DNA from: Treponema sp.
GTDB lineage: Bacteria; Spirochaetota; Spirochaetia; Treponematales; Treponemataceae
Reading direction: 5' to 3'
Assembly (NCBI GenBank): GCA_017961705.1
Contig: JAGCWT010000026.1
Location: forward strand, 1-44,108
Length of the DNA stretch: 44,108 bases
The translations under genes were made by a program, and so were the position numbers. This document shows, one piece after another, positions 31,575 to 39,876 of the stretch (positions are counted from its first letter, which is position 1; every line of letters starts with the position of its first letter). The notes under the pieces were generated by a model, which saw only the letters and a program-made list of their open reading frames with translations, was not told the DNA's origin and did not search any database.

Positions 31575-32402
31575 ATGAAAATCTCTAAGGGAATGATAAT
31601 TTTGGGAGCGGTGCTTGCTTTTTTGGTGGTAACAGGAGTTAAGGTTAAGAATGGCACTAAGGCTTTGAACAAGAACATCCTTAAAAATACGGTCATTGTT
31701 TCCGACGGAAAGGTTGATTCTGCCAACGAGGGAAAGCTTGTGCTTGTTGCAGGAAAGATTGCTTTTGATTCAAAGATTTCTTTTGATGAATTGGATGAGC
31801 CGCTGAACACTTTTAAGGCAAAGAGGACTGTAAGGGAATTTTATTCATATCAGAAGAAGGGAGAAACGCATTATGACTGGAAGGAGCGTACCGAGCAAAA
31901 AGCGGGTGCGTCTTCCGGGCTGGACAGTCTTTATTCGGTGGAAAAAACGGTAACGCCCCATGTTGGGGATTTTGTTCTTGATGCAAAGGGGCTTGAGCTT
32001 GTTAAGGCTTCCGCTGACTATACCAAGCAGAAAACCGTTTGCGGTCTTAAGCATGATGAATTCTACTACGGCCCAATTACCGAGGTTGCAAAAGAGGGAG
32101 ACCTGAACCTTAAGTACAATTATTATGATGTTGAAAAATATCCCTATCTTTCGGTTTTGGCTGAGCAGAGGGGAAATTCCTTTAAGCCATTTATGCTTGG
32201 AAAGACGGAAGTTTATTATGTCTTTAACGGTAAGGTGGATTCTGCGGATGCCCTAAAAGGCCAGCTTGATGAAAACGTAAAGAAAATTGGCAGTGCAAGG
32301 AGCGGATTCATTATTATGGTTTTGCTTATAGGCGTGGGGCTTATTTACAGCAGCAGGAAGAACAAGGCGGCAAAGGAAAAGAAAGAGGCGGATGCGCAAT
32401 AG
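31575..32402 (+). CDS. TMEM43-like membrane protein
   Basis: The 275-residue product has a hydrophobic N-terminal segment (about 7-25), a large polar domain, and a second segment near 243-260, followed by a Lys-rich end. GKLVLVAGKIAFDSKI and AKRTVREFYSYQKKGETHYDWKE (in part) fit the TMEM43/LUMA family (PF07787), whose bacterial members are uncharacterised. The large domain probably lies outside the cytoplasm. The start follows GGAGG by five bases. Confidence 0.7.
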   Translation: MKISKGMIILGAVLAFLVVTGVKVKNGTKALNKNILKNTVIVSDGKVDSANEGKLVLVAGKIAFDSKISFDELDEPLNTFKAKRTVREFYSYQKKGETHYDWKERTEQKAGASSGLDSLYSVEKTVTPHVGDFVLDAKGLELVKASADYTKQKTVCGLKHDEFYYGPITEVAKEGDLNLKYNYYDVEKYPYLSVLAEQRGNSFKPFMLGKTEVYYVFNGKVDSADALKGQLDENVKKIGSARSGFIIMVLLIGVGLIYSSRKNKAAKEKKEADAQ

Positions 32403-32423
32403 ATAGGTGTGTATGCGTTTGGT

Positions 32424-32534
32424 AATGCCATTAACTTTGCGTCATTCTGAGCTTGACTCAGAATCTCAAATTATTATATTGAAGAGAGATGCCGAATCTA
32501 GTTCGGCATGACGGTTCTTTATGTTAATGGCATT
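32424..32534 (+). repeat. GTCATT-hairpin element, copy 3, inside a 12-bp inverted repeat
   Basis: AATGCCATTAAC (32424-32435) and GTTAATGGCATT (32523-32534) are perfect inverted repeats around two hairpins: ATTCTGA-GCTTGAC-TCAGAAT (32444-32464) and ATGCCGAA-TCTAG-TTCGGCAT (about 32489-32509), then GACGGTTCTT. The first hairpin has the GTCATT and AATCT flanks of copies 1 and 2. It fills the gap between converging genes. Confidence 0.65.
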
Positions 32535-32552
32535 TACGCTGTTATTCGACAG

Positions 32553-33041
32553 TTAGGCCCAGGGGTCTTCTGCGGCGGGTTTTCTTATGTCCGGCATAAG
32601 GAAGTTTTCCCACAGGAACCACTGGTCTCCTTTTTGGCGCAGTTTTACGCTTCTTTGGGAATCTGCCCCGGATGATGTAATCCAGAGCGTTACGTAGCCT
32701 TCCTGGTCATGGGAATGGGAATTTTCGGAAACCGTTACCGAGTAGGGCTTTGTGGGTTCATAGTTGTTCTGAGGGGAAGTTCCTGCAAAGTAGCTTCTGG
32801 GAACATAGTATTTTCCAACCAGGCGGTCCTTAAGGAACTGCTTGTCATAATTGCTAAGTGGCTGGGGGCCTTTTAGCAAATTGAGCATTTCGATGCAGTC
32901 GTCTACACTCTGCTCGTAGCGGCACAAAACTGCAACGACCAGGGCTGCAACTTCAAAGGGATCGGTAAGCTTTGCCTGCGGAAGAGCTTCCAGTTCTGCA
33001 CAGTTCTGGGGCAGGCTGCTGAATGTAATAGTCTTTGACAT
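32553..33041 (-). CDS. conserved hypothetical protein, DUF6935-like
   Basis: The 162-residue product is cytoplasmic. Its sequence (LPQNCAELEALPQAKL, EVAALVVAVLCRYEQSVDD, KGPQPLSNYDKQFLKDRL, VKLRQKGDQWFLWENFLMPDIR in part) matches from memory a family of small proteins common in Firmicutes and other anaerobes, which I believe is DUF6935. No function is known. AAGGAG lies upstream of the ATG and TATAAT further upstream, so unlike many neighbours it has a normal leader. Confidence 0.7.
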   Translation of the reverse strand: MSKTITFSSLPQNCAELEALPQAKLTDPFEVAALVVAVLCRYEQSVDDCIEMLNLLKGPQPLSNYDKQFLKDRLVGKYYVPRSYFAGTSPQNNYEPTKPYSVTVSENSHSHDQEGYVTLWITSSGADSQRSVKLRQKGDQWFLWENFLMPDIRKPAAEDPWA

Positions 33042-33120
33042 AGGGCTGTCTCCTTAATTCTTATTATAACACAGGAATTTTTTTTATCCTCTGATTTTTT
33101 TCTTGCGGCTGTGGTTTGCT

Positions 33121-33417
33121 TTATCCCACGGTCAAAACTATCGCATAGAAAAGGAAAAGTTCCAGCAAAACGTCTGCAATCAGGAGGATAATGTTCAGCT
33201 TTCTAAGTTTGCCCTTTGCGATTACTGCGGTGATTATGTCAGAAATCATGGCAAGTGGATTGAGAAAAAAAGAAAGGGGAAGGGCGAGCGGCAAAAAAGA
33301 AGAGTCGCAAACACAGTCATTTAAGGGGTAGACAGTAAAGACCAGGCCCGTTATCAAAAAGGCCAGCGAAAAGATTGCATTTGTAAGCGAGAAAATTTTG
33401 GATAATTTTTCTTTCAT
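33121..33417 (-). CDS. 98-residue membrane protein
   Basis: Three hydrophobic segments (about 10-30, 40-65 and 74-95) indicate an integral membrane protein. The N-terminus MKEKLSKIFSLTNAIFSL is basic then hydrophobic. No family recognised. TAAACT lies ten bases before the ATG; no ribosome site is seen. It diverges from the Fic gene. Confidence 0.55.
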   Translation of the reverse strand: MKEKLSKIFSLTNAIFSLAFLITGLVFTVYPLNDCVCDSSFLPLALPLSFFLNPLAMISDIITAVIAKGKLRKLNIILLIADVLLELFLFYAIVLTVG

Positions 33418-33501
33418 AACTTACCATAGTTTAGCTCAAAATTTGCCGTTTATAAAGCTCTGTGATGATGTCTTTGTGGCTTTTGGGGAGAGGAGTGGAT
33501 C

Positions 33502-33572
33502 TTTCTCCTATAGAGCCTTGTTTTCTCCTATTTTGTATGTTAAAATAGGAGAAAGCCTAAGCCGTAGGAGAA
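33502..33572 (+). promoter_or_regulatory. four-copy TTTCTCCTAT operator before Fic gene
   Basis: TTTCTCCTAT occurs at 33502-33511 and 33522-33531, 20 bases apart. Its inverse forms a 13-bp perfect inverted repeat with the second copy (TTTCTCCTATTTT at 33522-33534, AAAATAGGAGAAA at 33542-33554, seven-base spacer). A fourth partial copy, TAGGAGAA (33565-33572), is at the same time the ribosome site of the Fic gene. A repressor could bind here. Confidence 0.6.
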
Positions 33573-33577
33573 TAAAA

Positions 33578-34627
33578 ATGCGGACTTTTGATTATTCAAA
33601 ACTTCAAAACTGTACACTTGATACTGAAATCTTAGGGTTTATTTCTAAAATAAGAGAATACAAAGGCCGGCAGGAACTTTTTGTACATCAAAAAAAAGAC
33701 AAACTCGATAAACTGGTAGAAATTGCTAAAATTCAAAGTACAGAAAGCTCAAACAAAATTGAAGGTATTGTCACCACAGAATTACGAATCAAACAGCTCG
33801 TTGCTGATAAAACTACTCCCCGTAACCGTGACGAAAAAGAAATCATGGGCTACCGTGATGTTCTTAATATCATCCATGAAAACTTCGAATATATTCCTAT
33901 CAGCTCAAATTATATTCTCCAGCTCCATAAGTATTTGTATCAATATGCAAGTCCTGATTTTGGAGGCAAATTCAAGAATGTTCAAAACTATATTGTTGCA
34001 ACCATGCCGGACGGAAGCAGCCGAACGCTTTTTACACCATTAACGCCGGTTGAAACTCCAGAGGCTGTTCAAGAGCTTTGCGAAACTTTTAATCGTGCAA
34101 TGGACTTGGGCGAAATAGAACCTTTGCTTTTAATTGCGAATTTCATCAAAGACTTTTTGTGCATACACCCCTTCAATGACGGAAATGGAAGAATGTCCAG
34201 GCTTTTAACAACGCTCTTGCTGTATCGTTCAGGATTTGTCGTATGCAAATATATAAGTCTTGAAAAGAAAATCGAAAAAACAAAAGACACTTATTACGAT
34301 GTCCTTGAAGCTTCTTCTGAAAACTGGAACGAAAACACAAATGACAACACACCGTTTGTAAAATATCTTTTGGGAATAATCCTTTCCGCATACAGGGATT
34401 TTGAAGAACGGCTAAAGCTGATAGATGAAAAACTTTCCGCAACTGAAACCATCGAAAAAGTTATCAAAAACCGTATCGGAAAATTTACAAAGAGTGACAT
34501 TCAGGAAGAATGCCCTGCCCTTGCCCGCCAGACTATCGAAAAAGCCATCAAAGGACTTTGTGATACAGGCAAAATAGAAAAGAAAGGCAGCGGACGAACA
34601 ACCTACTATGTATGCAAAGATTTGTAA
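33578..34627 (+). CDS. Fic-domain protein with C-terminal winged helix
   Basis: Fic enzymes usually transfer AMP to a target protein. The 349-residue product has the complete active motif HPFNDGNGR at 197-205 and an N-terminal inhibitory motif S58-N-K-I-E62-G63 (form [S/T]xxxE[G/N]), which places it in class II. The C-terminal part (ESAT-like region KVIKNRIGKFTKSDIQEECP, ARQTIEKAIKGLCDTGKI) looks like a winged helix that may bind DNA. The start at 33578 is set by TAGGAG seven bases upstream; a longer frame would run through the operator. The target is unknown. Confidence 0.93.
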   Translation: MRTFDYSKLQNCTLDTEILGFISKIREYKGRQELFVHQKKDKLDKLVEIAKIQSTESSNKIEGIVTTELRIKQLVADKTTPRNRDEKEIMGYRDVLNIIHENFEYIPISSNYILQLHKYLYQYASPDFGGKFKNVQNYIVATMPDGSSRTLFTPLTPVETPEAVQELCETFNRAMDLGEIEPLLLIANFIKDFLCIHPFNDGNGRMSRLLTTLLLYRSGFVVCKYISLEKKIEKTKDTYYDVLEASSENWNENTNDNTPFVKYLLGIILSAYRDFEERLKLIDEKLSATETIEKVIKNRIGKFTKSDIQEECPALARQTIEKAIKGLCDTGKIEKKGSGRTTYYVCKDL

Positions 34628-34648
34628 CTAAAAAAAAGAAAAAATCAT

Positions 34649-35959
34649 TCAGTCGCTTACAGTGCGGCCTCCCCATTCAATGGAGTGTTCTTTTTCGTGG
34701 GCAATGGTTTTGTCGAAGTCTGCTTGTGGCGAGCAGTTTTTTTCTATTTGGAGTGCGGTTTTGTGCAGGCGCTTTAGGCATTCGCTTTTGTCTTTGTAGC
34801 CAAGTTTGGATTTTTCTATGGAATCGCCTAAGATGCGGATTGATTCGTCGTAGATGTTTAGCGGTACCGGGAAGGGGTGGCCGTCTTTGCCTCCGTGCGC
34901 AAAGCTGAATCTTGCCGGGTCGCGGAATCTGGAGGGGGTTCCGTGGATTACTTCGCTTACCAGGGTGAGTGACTGGAGGGTGCTTGGGCCTAAGTTTTTT
35001 GTTAGCAGCAGGCTTTCAAAGTCTTTGGGCTGGCTTTCGTATGCGGTTGCAAGGACTGCACCCAGGCGCTTTAGGTCTACGTCTTCTGCCCTAACTTCGT
35101 GGTGGGCTGGCATGATGCAGTTGCGATTGTTCTCTATGATTAGCTGCGTGTCTTGGTAGGGGTTTTCTGCTAAGGCGTTTGCTGTGGCGGCATCCGGGCT
35201 TTCTGCAAAGAGGGCTAGCTGTTTTTCTTCTTGATAGATTTTGGGGGCTGCAAGGCGCAATATGTCTGAGGCTTCTTTTAAGATGATGCGGGGTTCGTCT
35301 TTTGCAAGGTTCAGGATGAATTCTCTTGTTTGGGCTGCGGCTGAATCGGTAAGGTTTAGGATTGGGCCTTCGTTTTCTCCGGTTACTCCTGAATGCGGTT
35401 CTTCTGTAAAAGACTTTAGGTTTTGCGAGCACCAGTGGTAGCGGCGGGCTTTTTTTTCTGCGGGGTTCATTCCCTGCTGGACTACTGCCCAGTCACCGTC
35501 TGCGCTAAGGATAAAGTTGTGAAGGTAGAGCTGGAATCCGTCTTGGACTGCGGTGTTGTCTACTTTTGCGCAGAGTTTGCTTGCCCGGATTAGGGGGGCT
35601 GCGTCTAGGCCTGTGTGTTCGCCCATGTATTCAAGCTGGCTGGGTGTTTCGCGGGAGTATTTGCCCCTTCCTCCGCATACAACAAGTCCAAATTCTTTTG
35701 CGCGGGCATTGATTCCCCTTTTTAGGGCATACATTACGCTTGTTGTGATTCCTGATGAATGCCAGTCCATGCCTAGGACAGCTCCAAGGCTTTGGAACCA
35801 GAGGGGGTCGCTTAAACGGCGCAGTACTTCTTTGCGGCCGTATTCGATAAGAAGTGCTTCTATGATTTGGGTTCCCAAGTCCCGCATTCTGTCTGCAAGC
35901 CACTTGGGAACTGTTCCGGTGTGCAGGGGTAAGTCTGCATAACCTGTTCGTTTGGGCAT
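34649..35959 (-). CDS. DUF763 protein
   Basis: The 436-residue product matches DUF763 closely: RTGYADLPLHTGTVPKWLADRM, LLIEYGRKEVLRRLSDPLWFQSLG, GMDWHSSGITTSV, CGGRGKYSRETP (all in part). DUF763 proteins are widespread in archaea and anaerobic bacteria; their function is not established, although a link to nucleic acids has been suspected. No signal or membrane segment. Its start overlaps the stop of the FNT transporter gene by one base (TAATG), so translation is coupled. Confidence 0.88.
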   Translation of the reverse strand: MPKRTGYADLPLHTGTVPKWLADRMRDLGTQIIEALLIEYGRKEVLRRLSDPLWFQSLGAVLGMDWHSSGITTSVMYALKRGINARAKEFGLVVCGGRGKYSRETPSQLEYMGEHTGLDAAPLIRASKLCAKVDNTAVQDGFQLYLHNFILSADGDWAVVQQGMNPAEKKARRYHWCSQNLKSFTEEPHSGVTGENEGPILNLTDSAAAQTREFILNLAKDEPRIILKEASDILRLAAPKIYQEEKQLALFAESPDAATANALAENPYQDTQLIIENNRNCIMPAHHEVRAEDVDLKRLGAVLATAYESQPKDFESLLLTKNLGPSTLQSLTLVSEVIHGTPSRFRDPARFSFAHGGKDGHPFPVPLNIYDESIRILGDSIEKSKLGYKDKSECLKRLHKTALQIEKNCSPQADFDKTIAHEKEHSIEWGGRTVSD

Positions 35960-36798
35960 TATTTGTCGCGGCAGCTCTGGTAGTAGACGAACCAGTAGCC
36001 AAGTCCCAGGATTATTGCACCGCCAAAAATGTTTCCGAGGGTTACCGGGAGAAGGTTTTTGTAGAGGAATTTAAGCAGCAGGGCAAGGGCACCTTCTACG
36101 TCGTATCCCATAAAGGGGACAGCGCCAATTCCTTCCAGAGGGATTTTGTATTCGATGGAAGAAAGGATTCCGGCCGGTACAAAGTACATGTTTGCAACGC
36201 AGTGTTCAAATCCGCAGAGTACAAAGAGCGAAACTGGGAGGAAGAGTGCCAGTACTTTGCCTGCAAGTTCGTCTGCTGCAAAGGAAACCCAGACCGCACC
36301 GCAGACCAGGACGTTGCAGAGGATACCCTTTATGAATGCATCCAGAAAGTCAAGGTTTACTTTGCTGACGGCTGTGGTTACCGCAACTTTTGCAAGTTCG
36401 CAGTTGTAGAGGTCAAAGACGTGGCCGTAAACCGCAAGGGCTGCAACTGCAACTCCGCCAATAAGGTTTCCCAGGTAAACAAAGAGCCAGTTGCGCAGGA
36501 GCCCGGAAAGGGTTGCCCTTTTTTCCAGGACGGACACGATTATGAGACAGTTGCCTGTAAAAAGCTCTGCTCCGGCAACAAGGACAAGCATGAGTCCTAT
36601 TGGGAAGACTGCTGCGCTAAGCATGCGCCCCAATGCAGCTGGCTGTACACCGAATGCGGCTATTTGGCTTCCTATGGCACCAAAGGCAATGAATGCTCCG
36701 GCAAAAATGCCAAGTACGAGCATTTTTCCAAGCGGGAGTTTGGTTTTGGCCTCGGCAATGTCTGTGTAGTTATTTGTAATCGAAGCAGGTGAATTCAT
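35959..36798 (-). CDS. formate/nitrite transporter family (FNT) channel
   Basis: FNT proteins are pentameric membrane channels for formate, nitrite or hydrosulphide. The 279-residue product has six hydrophobic segments and the family signatures ELFTGNCLI, GNLIGG, GILCNVLVCGAVW and FEHCVANMYFVP, the last with the central gating His of FocA/NirC. It follows FocA slightly better than NirC by residue choice, but the substrate is not certain. Formate export fits an anaerobic fermenter. GGGGGAAG lies upstream of the ATG. The DUF763 gene follows with a one-base overlap. Confidence 0.92.
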   Translation of the reverse strand: MNSPASITNNYTDIAEAKTKLPLGKMLVLGIFAGAFIAFGAIGSQIAAFGVQPAALGRMLSAAVFPIGLMLVLVAGAELFTGNCLIIVSVLEKRATLSGLLRNWLFVYLGNLIGGVAVAALAVYGHVFDLYNCELAKVAVTTAVSKVNLDFLDAFIKGILCNVLVCGAVWVSFAADELAGKVLALFLPVSLFVLCGFEHCVANMYFVPAGILSSIEYKIPLEGIGAVPFMGYDVEGALALLLKFLYKNLLPVTLGNIFGGAIILGLGYWFVYYQSCRDK

Positions 36799-36846
36799 TT
36801 TTTATCTTCCCCCAAAATGGTCTTTGCTAAATAGTATACACCAATT

Positions 36847-38211
36847 TTAAGAATAAATCGAGTATTTTTTGCATGCCTTTATGGCATTTATGCGTTCCAA
36901 AAGCGGCGGGTGGCTGTAGTTAAAGATGCTATATATAGTAGGAACTTGAATTTCGCTAAGGTTTTCCTTGTTCAGCTTGATTAGGGCAGAAATTAGCGCT
37001 TTGCTTGAGCCACAGGTGGTAACGGAAAATTTATCTGCTTCAAATTCGTCGCGGCGGCTGAATGTGTTGGAGACAAGGCTAAAAATGGGGCTAAAACCGC
37101 CGAATATTAGCGAAAGCAGGTAGATGCCAACGTACTGCAAGGTGGCGGGGATGGCGGTTGTGCTGCCTGTTGCAAGGGTGCTGCCGGTGTTGCTTGCGGA
37201 AAGGAGGGTGCTGCCAGTGCTGCCTGCAAAGCCAAAATCCGTAAAACCAAAGCCAGAATAAAGCGAAGGAATCTTTATCAAAAGCCAGGCTGCAAACAAA
37301 AACGCAAAAATCAGCGGGAAGGTTACGCACATGCGCTTTATGATGTGGTGCTTCTTAAAATGCCCCAGCTCATGGCCAAGGACGGCTTCAATTTCGTCTG
37401 TGCTAAGCTGCTTTAGCAAAGTGTCGTAGAGGACTATGCGCTTGTTCTTGCCAAAGCCCGTAAAGTAGGCGTTGCTGTGGGAACTGCGGCGGGATGCATC
37501 CATTACAAAAATGCCCGAAGCCTTAAATCCGCATTTTTCCAGCAGGGCAAAAAGCCTTTCCCTTAGCTCTCCGTCTTCCAGCGGGGTAAATTTGTTAAAG
37601 ATGGGCGCAATCAGAACCGGGTAAATGTAAGAAACGGCCAGGCTGAATGCAATGTACACAGAGCCAAGGAAGAACCACCAGTGTTCAATATGGTTCATAA
37701 GGGCAACTGCAACAAGAAGGAGGGGCACTCCAAGAACAAGGCCTATTGCAAGGGATTTTACCTGGTCCAAAAGCCACATTCCAAGCGTCATGTTTGAAAA
37801 GCCAAATTTCTTTTCTATTTTGAATTCGTCGTAAAGCTCAAAGGGAATGGAAAGTATTACGGACGGAATGCTCACAAAGAGTGCAAAGAGGAGGATTGTA
37901 AGGTATGAGTTGCCATTTGCTATGGAAAGACCCTTTTCGTAGCAAAATACAAAGTAAAGCGAAAAGACAAGGGCAAAGGTAAGGGCAAGGCTAAGCAGGC
38001 TGTAGGGAATACCGGAAAAGTAATTTGCGTTCTCGTAGGCGCAGGTCTTTTTTAGGGTTGGCTCGTCTACAAGTCCTTCTAGCTCCTGGGGAATTTCCAG
38101 GCCGTGCTTTTGGCGGAATTTGTAGTCAATGAATTCAAGGATTGTGTCCAAAAGGAATTTGAAAAGTGTTCCTGCAATAAAGATTATGACGAAGGGATTT
38201 TTAAAATTCAT
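36847..38211 (-). CDS. M48 (Ste24-type) membrane metalloprotease
   Basis: Ste24-type M48 enzymes cleave proteins at or in the membrane. The 454-residue product has the zinc site HELGH at 280-284 and the third ligand Glu391 in EFEADKF, with several membrane segments (about 5-25, 68-92, 105-125, 150-172, 180-202, 295-315, 358-380). DASRRSSHSNAYFTGFGKNKRIVLYDTLL (in part) is also typical. An unusual Gly/Ser/Thr-rich insert occupies 329-350. The start at 38211 is used because it lies six bases behind a -10 box; the frame extends further up but through repeat copy F. Confidence 0.92.
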   Translation of the reverse strand: MNFKNPFVIIFIAGTLFKFLLDTILEFIDYKFRQKHGLEIPQELEGLVDEPTLKKTCAYENANYFSGIPYSLLSLALTFALVFSLYFVFCYEKGLSIANGNSYLTILLFALFVSIPSVILSIPFELYDEFKIEKKFGFSNMTLGMWLLDQVKSLAIGLVLGVPLLLVAVALMNHIEHWWFFLGSVYIAFSLAVSYIYPVLIAPIFNKFTPLEDGELRERLFALLEKCGFKASGIFVMDASRRSSHSNAYFTGFGKNKRIVLYDTLLKQLSTDEIEAVLGHELGHFKKHHIIKRMCVTFPLIFAFLFAAWLLIKIPSLYSGFGFTDFGFAGSTGSTLLSASNTGSTLATGSTTAIPATLQYVGIYLLSLIFGGFSPIFSLVSNTFSRRDEFEADKFSVTTCGSSKALISALIKLNKENLSEIQVPTIYSIFNYSHPPLLERINAIKACKKYSIYS

Positions 38212-38217
38212 GGAATG

Positions 38218-38246
38218 AATATAGCAGACTTTTTGATTTAACACAA
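38218..38246 (-). promoter_or_regulatory. promoter of M48 protease gene, predicted leaderless
   Basis: On the minus strand, TTGTGT (38246-38241) and TATATT (38223-38218) have a 17-base spacer; the -10 box ends six bases before the ATG at 38211. Confidence 0.6.
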
Positions 38247-38278
38247 TTATTTTGCCGGGATTTAGTCTGTGCTGTGCT

Positions 38279-38452
38279 TTTTGGACGGTACTTTTAAGGA
38301 CGAAAGTCCTAATTGCTCTACCATTCACTTTTTGGCTAACTCGGCTAACATTCCTCTGCGCCACCGCCCTTTCGGGGTTCCGGCTTTTGCCTCCATTGCT
38401 CCACTGCGTTCCGCAACCCGCCTCTGGCGGGCCCCTACACGGCGGCGTAGGT
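38279..38452 (+). repeat. composite intergenic repeat, copy F
   Basis: Blocks in order: TTTTGGACGGTAC, extra hairpin AGGAC-GAAA-GTCCT, GCTCTACCA, TTGGCTAACTCGG, CACCGCCCTTTCGGGGTTCCGG, CCTCCATTGC, hairpin CCCGCC-TCT-GGCGGG, and CCCCTACACGGCGGCGTAGG. It fills most of the divergent gap between the M48 and diguanylate cyclase genes (38212-38557). Confidence 0.75.
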
Positions 38453-38557
38453 TTCTTAAGGTGGGGCATTTTTGCCCTTCACTTTTTTTTAGCAGATAGC
38501 CCGCATGTCTCTTGAAAGATTTTGGTTTATTTTAATATAATGGACAGAAAGGCATAT

Positions 38558-39652
38558 ATGATGGGCTTTTTGAATTTTTTGTTCCCACCGGACGAAAAGG
38601 AACTTTTTGAAAAAAACAAAGTCTCTATAAACGTGTTTGAATACATGTTGCTTAGGCTCTGCCTTAATGTTTCCGTTGGTGTTAGCCTGCTCCTCATTTT
38701 CTTTTCAATTCCGCCATTTTCAGAAAAACCCATAAAATACATCTACATTTTCTTTGCCTTGCTTACAATTGCAATCCGGATTTTTATTCAGCTGTTTAAG
38801 AAGGCGGCTTCCCGTTGCCCCCAGCCCTTCCTTTACGTTTTCTTTGTTTTTTTGGCTGGCTTTTCAATACTTGTGAATTTTAAGCGGAGCAATACCAGGG
38901 AATTTGTTACGGCCATCTGCTTTCTCACCGTTTACCCTGTTATGCTCATAGACCGCTCCTACCGCGTGAGCCTTTTTTGCTTTGGGGTTTGCCTTGCCAA
39001 TATTTTTGTTGCCATAAGCTTTAAGGTGCGCGAAGTCTGGGCGGCAGACATTATGGACAGCGCTTCATTTTTTATTGTAGGCTCCATTTTGGGTACAGGC
39101 CTCCGTTCAATAACGCTAAGAAGGTTTGACGTTAACCGCATACTGGACTATGAGCGGAATACCGACGCTCTTACGGGGCTTTCTAACCGCCGCATGCTTT
39201 TTGACACGCTCAAACAGGTTTCCGAGGGTAAATTGCCCCCTGTTACCGGCATCTTTATGATGGACATAGACAAATTCAAGCTCTTTAACGACACTTACGG
39301 CCACCAGGCGGGGGATGCATGCCTTTCTGCGCTGGGAAGTTTTCTTGTAAAGTTTGGCGAATGCAATGGAATAAGCTTTTTTAGGTACGGAGGCGAGGAA
39401 TTCTGCGGAATTAACGGCAGCCTTTCTGCTTCTGAACTGGAGGAGGCCGCAAACAATCTTTGCGCTGCGGTAAGGGAACTGAACATCCCCTTTGATTCTC
39501 CAGAGGCTCCTGCTAAGACCGTAACAATAAGCGTTGGTTTTACCCATTTTGAAGCAAAGGTTCCTTTTGAGTACGAAAAGCACATCCGTGACGCAGACAA
39601 TGCTCTTTACACTGCAAAGAAATCTGGGCGCAATTGTGCGAAGGGCTTGTAA
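38558..39652 (+). CDS. membrane-bound diguanylate cyclase
   Basis: The enzyme makes cyclic di-GMP from two GTP. The 364-residue product has five or six membrane segments in its first 190 residues and a C-terminal GGDEF domain: DALTGLSNRR, MMDIDKFKLFNDTYGHQAGD, active site GGEEF at 278-282 and IRDADNALYTAKKSGRN. No RxxD inhibitory site is visible upstream of GGEEF. The start at 38558 lies five bases behind AGAAAGG and after TATAAT (38536-38541); an upstream ATG at 38540 overlaps that -10 box. The chemoreceptor gene follows after repeat copy G. Confidence 0.92.
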   Translation: MMGFLNFLFPPDEKELFEKNKVSINVFEYMLLRLCLNVSVGVSLLLIFFSIPPFSEKPIKYIYIFFALLTIAIRIFIQLFKKAASRCPQPFLYVFFVFLAGFSILVNFKRSNTREFVTAICFLTVYPVMLIDRSYRVSLFCFGVCLANIFVAISFKVREVWAADIMDSASFFIVGSILGTGLRSITLRRFDVNRILDYERNTDALTGLSNRRMLFDTLKQVSEGKLPPVTGIFMMDIDKFKLFNDTYGHQAGDACLSALGSFLVKFGECNGISFFRYGGEEFCGINGSLSASELEEAANNLCAAVRELNIPFDSPEAPAKTVTISVGFTHFEAKVPFEYEKHIRDADNALYTAKKSGRNCAKGL

Positions 39653-39684
39653 TCCAGTTTTTCTTGGCGGCAAATTTCACAGCA

Positions 39685-39852
39685 ACCTACGCGGGATTGG
39701 AGGGGCGTAAGTTGCAGTTGCTCACACAACTGCAATGGAGCGTAAGCGGAACCCCGCAAAGCCCGTGGCGCAAAGGCATGTTCGGTCGAATTAGCCAAAG
39801 AGTAGCCTGGTAGAGCATTTAAGGGTACCGTCCATAAAAGTTCACCGTCCAA
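39685..39852 (-). repeat. composite intergenic repeat, copy G
   Basis: On the plus strand: CCTACGCGGGATTGGAGGGGC, hairpin TTGCAGTTG-CTCACA-CAACTGCAA, GCGGAACCCCGCAAAGCCCG, CGGTCGAATTAGCCAA, TGGTAGAGC, TACCGTCC, and a second ACCGTCCAAAA. It is the clearest reverse copy. Confidence 0.75.
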
Positions 39853-39876
39853 AAACTCCAAAAAACAAAAAATTTA

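Noticed and set aside
36202-36792. 196-codon plus-strand frame, Cys- and Asn-rich.
   Set aside because: Antisense to the FNT channel gene, whose membrane segments and motifs are unmistakable.
38212-38469. 86-codon N-terminal extension of the M48 protease.
   Set aside because: It would be encoded by repeat copy F and the promoter; the family N-terminus and a -10 box six bases upstream point to 38211.
39780-39830. TGGTAGAGC and TTCGAAT-like stretches in the composite repeats resemble tRNA D-arm and T-arm consensus.
   Set aside because: No acceptor stem, anticodon arm or correct spacing can be folded; the blocks are fixed parts of the repeat in all copies.
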